NCBI RefSeq assembly: GCF_035594125.1
Contig: NC_087151.1
Span: forward strand, 15,417,501 to 15,481,500
Direction: 5' to 3'
Length of the DNA stretch: 64,000 bases
DNA from: Scylla paramamosain
Taxonomy: Eukaryota; Arthropoda; Malacostraca; Decapoda; Portunidae
Part shown: positions 51,522-63,835 of the stretch, piece by piece
Numbering within the stretch: position 1 is the first letter of the stretch
Layout: each line of letters begins with the position of its first letter
Position numbers and translations under genes: made by a program
The notes under the pieces: generated by a model
What the model was told of the DNA's origin: nothing
Seen by the model: only the letters and a program-made list of their open reading frames with translations
Database searches by the model: none

Positions 51522-54145
51522 AATGTCGATCATAGCATTGTGATTCATCCACAATAGCTCTGGACCTCCCAGATGAGTGTTTAGGTCATCTTCTAAGTAT
51601 CATAAAAGCCAGTAAAAGTTGATTAATATGGAAAATAAATTGAAAATTAAACTTAAATGAAGAGCCTTGCATTCAGTAGTGCATTACAATACAATACATA
51701 ATATATAAAACTGGTTGTTGCACTACAGGTTATTGTTAAAAATAGGTGTATTGTGATAACAGCAACATGGCACAGAGGTAAAATGCTTGCCCCTAGTACA
51801 CCTGTGCACCTCACTTCTAGTCTCACTGACATTTATTTCCTTGCTACAGTACCATGCTACTACAACTGTTGCTGCATCCTGTATACAGCCATCAGCAGAT
51901 TCCTCAGCAGGAAATTGATTGGCAATAACTCTTTTTTGTAGTAATATGTGCTACTGCAAAATCATTCCATAAGGGATGGGGAGCACAAGGTGATAGAGAT
52001 GATAATATCTAACATCATGCTACTGAAAGTAGCCACATTTTACAATGGATTGGTGTATTGGGGCATAACATTTGCTCTGTTTCATTCCCTGTTCAGTTTG
52101 TTTTGCACAATGGTCACTGAACACAACAATCAGCATGAGGAGATGATGTCTCCTGGCTGACACTTGCCAATTGCTGAGTAAATGAATGGGGACTGTCATG
52201 GCCATGCTCAAATACAGCATCATTATATACTTGATTCTATTAAACAACAGCCATTCTCTTATAATGAAACAAATATATTTTTCTAAGAGAAAATCATTAA
52301 AAATATACTGTGAAATAGAAAAAGATCAGATTGAGACTACATCATACTGTTTAAGAACGTTTGCAAACATGTTCATTTCCAAATTTAACTACATTTCACT
52401 TTACTAAATGTGTTATTACAAAATCATCAACCCCTAAAAAGAGCTAAAAGCATTACCATACTTATGAGCTTCATTATTTTTATGTGACATACTCCTTTGG
52501 AAAATAAATACATAAATAACATAAAAATATACATATACATATATAAAACCATTATCATGTGTTCCATAAATGAACTTGTCACTTATCTCTGTCATTCATT
52601 TAATTATACATATCAACACCAGTCAACATCAAATCTCTGACCACGTGGAACTCATTTGAGGAAATATCCTTCCTTGCTGCAATACCTGCTCTCACAACAG
52701 AAATTTGCTACCAAGTGCTCCATACAGGAGTGATGCCAGCCATGCAAACAAAAATAGTTTGAAATTTGGCAATGTTGTACAAGAAGCAAGTAAAGGAGAG
52801 CCAATATCTTCTGTATTCTTAGTTATATATTAGAAACCACCTTCAAGAACAGTAAAAAAATGTTCAACTGAGATACTCAAGTGAATAATGGTCTCAAATG
52901 ATGCTGATGAGTAGAATCAGCAAAGTGTGACTGATTCTGGCCAACTGACTGGAGCAGAAATTTCACCATTAGGTGATATGGCCATATTCTTTGACATGTA
53001 TAAAGGCAGTTTTACTTCTGATCATGAGATTCACGGTTCACTCAAGACTACAAGACCACAATTATATGAATCACACAGAAGTTAGTTAAGCTCCTTCCAA
53101 TAATTATTAAAGCCACTTGTTCATTTGCCTGTAACATGAATGAGGATGACAGCAATTTGCTTGTATTGATCATTACACATACTGTATTTACCAATTTTTA
53201 AACAGCAAAACAAACTGTATTTGATGAGCAGCTAAAACAAACACAAATCTTTATGGAACACAGGATGGACACACTGAACTTAATGTAGTAGGTAAGTGTT
53301 CTTCACAATTAAATCTAAATATGATCTATCCAATTATAATTTTGCTCAATTACACTCACTGCATTGGTAGTTGACTACCCATTACTACTCACTTGAGCAT
53401 CTAGATGTGACCTTATGTGACCTTATATTGCATTGTCTGCTAAACCTATGACAACAATGCATGTGGGCAACTTTCAAGCCTAGAGCTTAAAAATAAAACA
53501 AGATTAACTTTCTAAGCAGTTGTGGTCACCTGCATATCAGTGGCAATGAAACAATGGCTAAGTCATATATACATACAAAAATAAAGCAATCTAATTAAAA
53601 GCATATTTTTCAATGCTTTGCAAACAATGGAATTAATACAATCCTATGTTATCTCTTTTCCTTAATCAAAAGTGGTAAAATTGTACACTAGTCCTCCACC
53701 ACATGTCATTAATAGAGTGATTCAAAGCATATTAGCTGATGGGACAGGAAGCTCCTGGACTAGATGGAGACATTGGTCAGGTTGTACAAATTTTATACAC
53801 AATGCTGTCAAGACTGATCTATTTGGCATCCATATAATTGTAATATTACAGATATTAGAGAGACACTTAAGTAACTGGATATAGTACAAGATTTATATGC
53901 AATAACAGGAGAAGATTATGTACAATCAGACCACTATAGTCCATTCATTCCTAGCTTACAACCAGACCCCTAGCTACTTTTGTAACAGTAGTTCAGCATT
54001 ATGAAGATAATCACATGCATTCAATTGCTGTTTTCCTGCACCAACAACTTCAGATAAAAAATAGCTTACCATCTTCCTTTCTGTCATATCCAAATCATGG
54101 TAATACCATTGTGTTCAGGAGGACTTCCTCTATCACAAACCACAA
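51522..54145. other. AT-rich intergenic DNA
   Basis: No conserved coding sequence, element or structured repeat is recognised. Confidence 0.5.
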
Positions 54146-54146
54146 T

Positions 54147-54152
54147 TTTTAT
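54147..54152 (-). promoter_or_regulatory. Candidate polyadenylation signal of TMEM42
   Basis: AATAAA on the minus strand about 430 bases after the stop codon at 54579. Position within a base or two. Confidence 0.4.
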
Positions 54153-54578
54153 TTACTATGGTATGATAACTGCATTAAAAAAAACAGCATGGAACAAAAA
54201 TGCCATCCATGGATTCACTTCACATTATCTTGATTATTCTATGCTAACTTTAACTTTAATATATTCATAATCTACTACCATTCTTCTGTCCAGTGATCAA
54301 GAAACCATGTAAGTGTTGAACAAAATAAGGGACATATAGAGAAGAGAAGTAAAACTTGTAGTTTGGAGAGCTGGCCTTTCCACAAAGCAGTAGCCAGGAT
54401 GGCTCTGCCATGGACCAATTAGAGATGGTTAGAAGACATTGTACAATCAGTGATGAGGTTACAAAATAGTTTATGATCCAGTTGCAAGCTAGGAATGAAC
54501 AGACTATAGTTCATACAACTTGAGCCTCAATTTCATTTTCTTACCTATTCCCTATGTCTGGACTGTAGTGGATGAAAT

Positions 54579-54725
54579 CTAGTGGATTTTTGGTCTTGTT
54601 CCAGGCTTGCGGGGAGGAACATTGCTGGCATGGTGCATTAGCAGCAGGCCACACAATATTAAAACAGTGCCCATCCACCATAAGATTGTAACAATCTCTC
54701 CAAACAATACCTGTCCCAAGATTGC
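54579..54725 (-). CDS. TMEM42: TMEM42 terminal coding exon
   Basis: Acceptor TTTTTTCTCAG before 54725; encodes residues 109-156 and the TAG stop at 54579-54581. The cytosolic tail ends in a basic PRKPGTRPK segment. Confidence 0.9.
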   Translation of the reverse strand, partial: AILGQVLFGEIVTILWWMGTVLILCGLLLMHHASNVPPRKPGTRPKIH

Positions 54726-55828
54726 CTGAGAAAAAAGAAAAAAACTTTCTTAAAGAAAGGAGAGGTAGCCATCATATCACAAGACATGACATCTACTGTA
54801 ACTGAAGGAGTCCCCACACTTTTTTTATGATATGCAGGGAATACAATGGCACTATTCTTCCTACCTGGCCACATAGTGCATAACCAGGAACAGGATACAT
54901 TTAAAGAATAAATTCTAAAAGCTGAAAAAGATGTGACAAAAAATCAATACATTTTAACTGAAGCTAAGAAAAAAAACATACTTTGATTTAATAAGTACCA
55001 TAAATAAGAGTGAGCAGTAGTGTTGACAGAGAACAGAGAACTCTTACTGTAAAGAAGAAGTTGGCAGCAGTGTTGGTAATGGTGGCTTCAAGGGATGTGG
55101 AGGAGAAGCGTAGTGCCTTAGTAAATGTGGTCCACATGACACAATTCACTCCCACCATTAGCACAAAGAACACCACCCTTAGCACTAAAGTGTACTGGAA
55201 ATACAATGAAAGACCAAATTAGCTACATCTGCTACTCCTACCTATTCTGTTTCAAATGTTTCATGGTGCAGTATACTGTACAAGAGATATGTACAGGAGC
55301 TAATATAAGTAGTACTGGAGACACATCATCAGCTAGTACATTACATTTTTTTAAACATTCAAATAACGCCTTTTCTAATGTTGTTTTCTAAGATCTTAAG
55401 AACTTTGCCAAAAACTTTCAGGAAATCTTTACACAATTAGTGTGGTTGTTAGAATAAAAACTATCAAATCTAAGGACAGAAAAATCTCTTAACTTCTGGA
55501 AAGTGGCTTTCCTGGTAGTCACTGGCTGTAATATAAGAAAATGTGAGATGTAATACTTCCCTAAAACCACGGTTTTAAATACTTCTTTTAATACTGATTA
55601 TAACTGATTAAAATTAAGTGAATGGAATCAACTGATCATTGTAATCCTAACCTGATCACATATGATACTGATCTGATTTGCAGTTGTGACCTCCTCTTCA
55701 CCATGCAGTGCTAGAAGAGCTGCTTCACACAGGTCTTGTGCCTCTGTGCTGGCCATGGCATATTTCCCACAAAGGCTAGCCAATGCTGCCAAAAGTCCTG
55801 AAATGACTGCATACATTTGGCCCCTCAT
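54579..55828 (-). CDS. TMEM42: TMEM42-like membrane protein (three coding exons, 156 aa)
   Basis: Minus-strand exons 55828-55652 (from the start codon), 55194-55048 and 54725-54579 join in phase 0 at GT-AG borders. The 156-residue product matches the TMEM42 family in length (human about 159) and in landmarks: GLLAALASLCGKYA in the first membrane helix, VNCVMWTTFTKAL in the middle, NTAANFFFTAILG and LFGEIVTILWWMGTVLILCGL near the end. TMEM42 proteins are small EamA/DMT-type four-helix membrane proteins of unknown transport function. Compared with human, the loop after helix 1 (about residues 26-55) is longer and acidic. The start was chosen at MRGQMYAV because it aligns with the conserved N-terminus; the upstream part of this exon is noncoding. 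Confidence 0.88.
55048..55194 (-). CDS. TMEM42: TMEM42 middle coding exon
   Basis: 147 bases between TTTCCAG acceptor and ACA|GTAAGA donor; encodes residues 60-108 with helix 2 and most of helix 3. Confidence 0.9.
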
Positions 55829-55855
55829 CCTTGATCCACATGAGTCTAGGCTGCG
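55652..55855 (-). CDS. TMEM42: TMEM42 exon with start codon
   Basis: Acceptor CTTCCACAG precedes 55855; 27 bases of 5' UTR then the ATG at 55828. Donor CAG|GTTAGG after 55652. Encodes residues 1-59. Confidence 0.85.
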
Positions 55856-55910
55856 CTGTGGAAGTAACATTAAACAACTTGAGTGTTGCTGCATCTGTCT
55901 CTGTAATGAG

Positions 55911-56577
55911 AATAGCATTCAGATAATGTGGAGATAACCTTAGCCTCTTCTCCTGAGGTTAATCCTTACACATTAGATAGAATTGATGTTGTAGAATATC
56001 ATTCAATATATATCAACTTCCAAAAACTTACTAAAGCAAAAAAAAAAAAGAAAAAAAAAACATGGTAGAGGTTAATGAACTGACACATCACTGCACTACA
56101 TCCTCCCCTTCCAAGTGCTTGATTGTCACTGCTGGCCACCTGGCCAGCTGCTGGAGCTGTGTGGAGCAGGGCAGAGTTTACTATTACGGGAATCAGAATA
56201 CTTAGTTATTTGAAGTTCTTGCTTAATTATGAAGAAAAAACTAAAACAAAGGCAAGAGTTAGGCTAGGTTAGCTTAGGTTAGGTTGATATTAGGTTAGCG
56301 AGAACTTCAAATAATTACACATTCTGCTTCCTGTCATGGCTAACTCTGCCTTACCCCACACAGCTCCAGCAGCCAGTAGTGAATCTCAAGCACCCAGAAA
56401 GGGAGGGTGTAGCATGGGGATGTATCAGTTCACTAACCTTTTTTTTTTTTTTTTTTAACAAGTTTCTGGAAATTGATACATACTGCATGATATTCTACAA
56501 CCTTAATTCTATCTGATATATAAGTATTAATGTTGGGAGAAGAGGCTAAGGCTATCTCCATATTCCCCTAGCATTCT
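55911..56577. mobile_element. Fold-back element with ~300-bp inverted arms in the TMEM42 5' intron
   Basis: Left arm 55911-56228 and right arm 56292-56577 are reverse complements over nearly their whole length with scattered mismatches: for example AGCTGCTGGAGCTGTGTGG (left, about 56149) against the complement of CCCCACACAGCTCCAGCAG (right, about 56350). The spacer of about 60 bases contains TTAGG-like repeats, and poly-A/poly-T tracts lie at equivalent places in both arms. It has the architecture of a fold-back DNA transposon or MITE. It ends about 55 bases from the first coding exon of TMEM42. Confidence 0.85.
56263..56298. repeat. TTAGG-like interstitial repeats
   Basis: Imperfect run of TTAGG units forming the loop of the fold-back element. 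Confidence 0.7.
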
Positions 56578-57331
56578 TGTTAATGCAGCTCATGTTCAGC
56601 TGCAATAGCATACTCAATAAAGGGAGAATCAACTTTTTATGTTATTAAATAATTTTCTGAGGTTTTATTGAAGAAACACTTATAAAGAAAATTATATGTT
56701 TTATAGTTAGTGAACTAGTTTTTGTGATTACAATGAAACAAATCCTGTGGGAAAAAACCTTGAAAATGTGCTTGCAAATTTATTTAAAGGTTAATATAGG
56801 TACTAGACATCATTATAAGCTTAAATCTGTGTGAGAGCAGGAAACAATTTTTTTTTTTTGTCATAGTCTGTGACACAATATGGTGTATTAGGAAATGTAT
56901 GTGTTCACCTAACTAAAACATACCTGTATATAAACTAATTCTAGTTAGCATGACAAGTCACACTATCACAGCTTTACTCCCCCCTTCCTGGTTAAGTTAG
57001 TAGGTTGTTATGTGTAGCTATATTTAGTTTTGAAAATCCTTTCATTGTCACGTGGCCAACAGATTGATATAAAGCAGCTGATGTGACTTTCATGGGGTCT
57101 ATGTAGTGGGGCTTTGCTTAAAGGCAGTGTATTAAACCATGTCTGTAACTTAGAATATGTTTTGGCTTAGAATGCCATGCACTATATTTGAAAATCATTA
57201 TTTTTCATTGTGAGGGGTAAAATTCTTAAAAAAAAAAAAAAAAAAGTTTCATGGAAGCATTGAGTCAGACTACCGAATCTTTACTAGTTTTGATAACGTA
57301 GATATACCAAGGATAACAGATGAGGGTATAA

Positions 57332-57957
57332 TTGCAGTTTCACCCAATAAACCGCACATAAGTATGAAGTGTCTCATGGTCTAGATTACACTGCTAGGAG
57401 CATTTCTAACCCTATATTACCTTGTCGCAAGCGAATAACAAGGTCAGGACAGAATTTCAAAGATCTACCTCAGTTAGGTAAGGTTAGGTTAGGTTAGGTT
57501 ACCTTAGCTTTCTGGTTGTGTTCGAATTTACTAGTGGTGGGGGTTCAAGGGGAGCACAGCCCCCCTGGTTATAATAAGTTTTTGGTTTGCTACATTTAGG
57601 AAATTTCGTTGACTTCTAGGGAAATTGGTAAATTTATAGTTTAAGCCAATGTCCCCAATCTCTACCCATGGCCCACGGTGTTATTATTAATTTCCGACAA
57701 GTAGTGTAATCATTAGAAATTATGTGAATAGTGAGAAGAACAAAATGAGGTAGGTTATTACCATGTAGTGTGTAATGGCTTAAACTATAATAAAACCGGG
57801 AAATTTCCCTACATTTTCAAAGTCTATATATCACTCGTATGTGCCCCCCATAAAAAAAAAAAATCCGGTTCCCCACGGGCCCCCAAGCTTGCTGGAGGGG
57901 TTTGGAGGTTTTTGGGGGGATGTGGGTAGAGATTGGGTATATTGGGTGAAACTGCAA
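57332..57957. mobile_element. Candidate TIR element in TMEM42 intron
   Basis: TTGCAGTTTCACCCAATA at 57332-57349 has a perfect 18-bp reverse complement at 57940-57957. Internally CCCAATCTCTACCCA (57654-57668) has a perfect reverse complement at 57923-57937. No flanking duplication was identified. Confidence 0.55.
57470..57502. repeat. TTAGG interstitial repeat
   Basis: About five consecutive TTAGG units on the plus strand, the usual arthropod telomere unit. Confidence 0.85.
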
Positions 57958-57995
57958 ATTTACCCAGATGACTAATTCAATGAGTACTGCTGAAG

Positions 57996-58300
57996 CCTCA
58001 CCTTGCACTGGTCGTGTGGTGAGGCGCTGTGGTGTCCCTGTGTGGCCTCACGCACTCAGCTGACAGGTGTGCTCCGCCTTGCTCCTGATACACGCCACCA
58101 CACGAGATTCATGTCCATACACTGTTTTGAATGAGTGTACGAGAATGTGGAAGCGTTGGTAGAGCGTGTAGTCTCTTGTGGGTGGTGCAGCCGCCCGCCG
58201 CCCACAGCAGCCAGACATGCGGCTCAATGTTTACAATGCGTGAGGCAAGGCGAGGCGCGTCTGTCAAACCCAGGTCAAACCACTGTTGTTGACTAAGCAG
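57996..58300. promoter_or_regulatory. CpG-rich promoter block, with probable TMEM42 5' noncoding exon
   Basis: This block is strongly enriched in CpG compared with its surroundings. On the minus strand a GCAAG|GTGAGG donor at 58002/58001 could end a noncoding first exon that splices to the acceptor at 55855. On the plus strand GTGAGG near 58231 could be the donor for a POLR2K first exon, whose acceptor is at 62780. A shared bidirectional promoter is possible but unproven. Confidence 0.45.
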
Positions 58301-58708
<408 letters not shown>

Positions 58709-58787
58709 ACACTCCATATCCATATCCATGTACCACACTCCATATCCAAGTTATTTTCATATGCTGTTTTTTTATGATGATTGTTAT

Positions 58788-58796
58788 TTATTATTA

Positions 58797-58881
<85 letters not shown>

Positions 58882-58887
58882 TATTAT
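58788..58887. repeat. (ATT)n microsatellite
   Basis: ATT array following the TA array, with a single ACT unit near its end. Confidence 0.97.
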
Positions 58888-58954
58888 TTTATTTCATTTT
58901 ATTTTACTGTGTGATATAAACTATCATTATTGGCTTAATTATTTATCTGTTGGG

Positions 58955-58956
<2 letters not shown>

Positions 58957-59007
<51 letters not shown>
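58957..59007. repeat. (GT)n microsatellite
   Basis: GT array; with the TA and ATT arrays it makes three long microsatellites within 560 bases. Confidence 0.98.
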
Positions 59008-59008
<1 letters not shown>

Positions 59009-60579
59009 AAGAGGAAAAAATAACGTAAATAGTTTTAGGTTCGGCGGCATCAAAACAAAATCATCCGCATGTGATTCCAGTAGAGAGCAGCGAATAGCCT
59101 CATATCTCACGACCTTAGAGAAAGGAGAAGATTGGTTAAGTAAAAAGGTGAGTTATATACAAAACCAGCGTGAAAGTAGAGGGTAAATGGTGCACTCAAG
59201 TAATTCCACAAGTAAGAATAAGGTTATAATTGCAACATCCTCGCGCTTCTGCTTGAGGGAGATCTTTCCTTGGGTCCATCTGAGGCAAGGCCTCGCTGAG
59301 ACTTGAATATTTAAGTTGATCATCGATGGAGTTAGATATCCTGGCGCCTCGGGTTTTTCTAGGATGTCGGCCAGGAACTATTTATTTATTTTTTTTTTAA
59401 CATTTGGTTGTCCTGTTTTGACTCCTGTTATATTCCTTATGTGCTTTGGGGGACTATTGAAAAGTCTGCTGCCTCTGAGTGAGTTGTGGATGAGACTTGA
59501 TGCTGGAGGGATAGGCTTCGGTATTCTTTTTTTTCTTTCACCAGTCTCAGCATGGCTTTTCCTACCCTTCTTATCAGATAGAGCTTCTCATTCTGAGTAA
59601 TTTAAACACCCCATATATATATTCACCACAAATCATTTACAATGCTGACTGATTTTTAAAGATCTTTTTTTTTTTTGGGGGGAGGAAGCAAGGTCAGTTT
59701 AGTTAGGTTACATTAGTTTGGTTTGGCTAGATTAGTTTGGTTAGTATGGTAGCAAATTTATATTTTTCACCCGTCTAATAATTTCGGACCAGACTACATA
59801 TTTCTGGTAGATTTGGATGAGCTTTTAATGCATCTAGTAACCGTTTCTGTTGCAAGATGTTTTTCTTATGTGAGAAAAGGAGGTTAAGTTCAGTGATATG
59901 CAAATTACCGTAACTTTTCTAAGTTTTGAGTTACTGCCTTCATTTATGTATCAAAGGGAAGCTTGTAATGCATTATTTCTGATTTTTTAAATGCTTTAGT
60001 AATTTTAGTAAAATTGTGTATGTTTATTTTTATTAAAGAATAAATAAATAATTTTAAAATTCTCAGTGTATTTATCAGCTATTACTGAACTTTGACCTCA
60101 TTTTCTGGCATAATATTGGTTAAAAAATGGTGGTACATGTTAATATTGATAAAAATAGTAATAGTAGTAATACTGTAAAAGCATGATCATTGATAACATT
60201 ATTATTATTATTATTATCATCATGTTCCCACATACACCTTCGCAGCATGTGACGTCAATGTCTTACCCACCCATGCTACGGGATATTGGACCCTTCTTTC
60301 TCGACCCCTAAAACTGGCCCACTTATCCATTCATTGGTACAGGATATTGTACCCTTCTCTCTCAACCCCTGCCTGGGTCAGCAGCTGTACATGTCTGGAG
60401 GGCTGAAAATAGAAGTTTTTTTTTTAGGGACTATCAACCATACTTCCACTGTAAGAAGGGTCTTACATTCAATCCCAGCACATAGAGGACAGGTTAAACT
60501 AGTGTTATATGCAATAAAATGGTTTTCATGGGGGATGGCATGTTGGATCCTTTTTGTGTATCACTACTCATATACCCTG

Positions 60580-60580
<1 letters not shown>
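59008..60580. other. Intergenic (or POLR2K 5' intron) DNA
   Basis: Imperfect TTAGG/TTTGG tract near 59697-59746; no exon recognised. Confidence 0.5.

Positions 60581-60655
<75 letters not shown>
60581..60655. repeat. (CA)n microsatellite
   Basis: CA array of 75 bases turning into GTGTGTG at its end. Confidence 0.98.
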
Positions 60656-60658
<3 letters not shown>

Positions 60659-60660
60659 TG

Positions 60661-60688
60661 TGTACCGGTCCGCGCACGGACCGGTACA
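60661..60688. other. GC-rich perfect 12-bp palindrome next to the CA array
   Basis: TGTACCGGTCCG and CGGACCGGTACA flank the loop CGCA. A following GTGCGATTCCCACC (60696-60709) resembles a tRNA-type B box, so the block could be part of a tRNA-derived SINE, but no A box is clear. Confidence 0.6.
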
Positions 60689-60897
60689 GACTCAGTGCGA
60701 TTCCCACCATGGTGCGAGCCATCAATCAATAGTATTTCCCTCCTAGATTAGACTTACCTTTAGGATTAATGTTAAGTTTTTCCCCATTCCCTATGTACAT
60801 TTTTTCAGTTTGTCAACTGCCTAAATAATAAACCGTTTATTATTATTATTATTATTATTTATAAACAAGCAGAAATTCATCAAAATGCATTAACTAA

Positions 60898-60945
60898 ACT
60901 TAACCTAACCTAACTAAAACCTAAGCTAACCTAACCTACCTTAAT
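60898..60945. repeat. (AACCT)n, complement of TTAGG
   Basis: Imperfect AACCT units, opposite in orientation to the other TTAGG tracts. Confidence 0.8.
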
Positions 60946-61089
60946 GGTAAATTTGATAAAAATTAATATCTCAGGAAATAACAATTTGTGATGGTAAAGG
61001 TATACACCACTGTGTTATATGTGACCCAAGCACTTCACAGAGAACTTTTTTTTTTTCTCTCTGTGAGATGGATGAATATGTATAATAAT

Positions 61090-61240
61090 ACCAGTTTGGT
61101 TTGGTTAAATTGGGTTGGTTTGGTTAGGTGATTAGTATGAAGGTAGGTTAGGTTTGTTTGGTTAGATTAGATTAGTTTGGTTAGGTTAGATTCATTTGGT
61201 TAGGTTAGTTTATTTTGGTTAGGTTAAGTTAGGTTAGGTG
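61090..61240. repeat. Degenerate TTAGG/TTTGG tract
   Basis: Many GGTTAG and GGTTTG units over about 150 bases. Confidence 0.75.
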
Positions 61241-61639
61241 GTGATGGTGACAGCCAGCTGGCAGCCAGGGTAAGCAGCAGCCAGTCCTCTCAGGGGGAAC
61301 ATTGCTAGAGAGTGTTGCTGCTGTGTTACTTATTTGTGAGGACCAAAACTTTTTTCTGGTATATTTGGTCTGTTTTGTAATAATCTGCTTTTTGTTTTTA
61401 TTGCAAATCAGTAGTTTCTGGGAGGATGGGGGATCGGGCGGTAGAAAATAAAAACTAATGATTTGTGGATAAAACAATAAGCAGGTTAATTCAGAACTGC
61501 TGAAAACTACCTGAAAAAAATAGTTTTGTCCAGAAGATTGATAGGGTAAAAATTTACTCAGGCTTTGGCAAGGTGTGGTTGGATACATTTCCTGCCCACT
61601 TTAGAGTTCTGATCCTGTGGTGTTGCCTTTATTGGCTCT

Positions 61640-61779
61640 GTTCTTGGGATCTTCCACATATAAATTATAGTGTGACTCTTCATGTCTCTCAATGGAATAG
61701 TCCATATGTTCTTGGGATCTTCCACTTATAAATTATAGTGTGACTCTCCATGTGTCTCTCAATGGAATATAGTCCATAT
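61640..61779. repeat. ~70-bp tandem duplication
   Basis: GTTCTTGGGATCTTCCAC begins both copies (61640 and 61708); the second differs by a few substitutions and a small insertion. Confidence 0.9.
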
Positions 61780-62240
61780 TTGTTCAGCCTTCCCCTGAGT
61801 TTTAATAGGTTTCTGTGCTTGTATGATCATTGATTTTACTAGTATAGAGTCTATGGAGGCTTTCTAGGTGTATAACATTATCGTTTGTTAGGTGTCCTCA
61901 GGTGGTAACAGTAATCGATGTTTGATTACTAATGCCTTCCGCAATGTAGTTAGTGTTGTGGGTTCTTGTGCTTGGAAGGCTTTTAGTATTTGACCCATTA
62001 GTTGTTTAGATTTGGAGGATGCTATTAATTAAAATAATACCAAAATGTCTAAGGGGGGGAACATGACAACAGCTCTGAGATGAGATTCCTTTACATGTGA
62101 GCTATTGTAGTGCAGTTATACCTACCAGAATTGTTTCCAGATGGTATTGAAATAACATTAGCATTTTCAGCCAAGGACTCGGTTAGATTAGGTTAAGATC
62201 AATTCAGTTTTATTTCACTTGATTCCTTCAGTGTTTAGAT
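61780..62240. other. Unassigned DNA upstream of POLR2K
   Basis: No gene recognised. Confidence 0.5.
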
Positions 62241-62489
62241 CAGGGATTCTCAACCTTTTGCAAGCTGGCCCCCACCAGAGCTGGTTCAATGCTGTTGGGG
62301 TCCCCCCTCCTCCCTGCACCACCCAATCAGCCCTCTCCCCAACTATGCCACCATAGATAGATAGCCCTTGGCTAGGCTATTATTGTATTGGCCCACATTA
62401 TCATTATTGTTATTATTTTTTTTTCCCACCCGTCCTGTGCTCATGCCCCTCCAGGAGAGTGTCCGCACCCCACCGGTTGAAATGCAATG
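62241..62489. mobile_element. hAT-type MITE (249 bp) with 8-bp target duplication
   Basis: Left end CAGGGATTCTCAACC and the reverse complement of the right end (CATTGCATTTCAACC) share 10 of 15 positions. Flanking octamers GTTTAGAT (62233-62240) and GTGTAGAT (62490-62497) match at 7 of 8 positions, as expected for hAT elements, whose ends commonly read CAGNGGTTCTCAACC. Confidence 0.8.
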
Positions 62490-62787
62490 GTGTAGATTAT
62501 TTAAAAAAAAGAAAAAGAAAGCCTTAATATTTTTCTCAGAAATAAATAGTCTTGAGATTAGTAGGCTAAGGTTGTTTTTATAATCCCCATATTTTCATGA
62601 GATATGAGCTCTCAAGTGAAAAATAATTACATACCAGAAGTTTAACGTTTCACTCATCCCAGCCCTAATTTGATATAACATAACTGATTAAGTAGATTTA
62701 ATCATGATCTAATTTTTGTATTAATTATTAATTATTAATTATGACCTAAAATATCTTGTTTCTTTTTTATGTTTTCAAGGATAAGAG

Positions 62788-63589
<802 letters not shown>

Positions 63590-63637
63590 TGCTGTTTCCT
63601 GGAAGACACCACTAACTCATTTAAGCATGTTTTTTAT

Positions 63638-63643
63638 AATAAA
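63638..63643 (+). promoter_or_regulatory. POLR2K polyadenylation signal AATAAA
   Basis: Canonical hexamer 49 bases after the stop codon. Confidence 0.75.
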
Positions 63644-63703
63644 ATTGATATAATTAACATGATGTTTATATGGTCATATTGAAGTCAACCAAATATAAAG
63701 GTG

Positions 63704-63835
<132 letters not shown>

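Noticed and set aside
59316..59600. Hydrophobic plus-strand frame resembling a membrane protein
   Set aside because: T-rich composition explains the hydrophobicity; no family match and no splice or promoter context.
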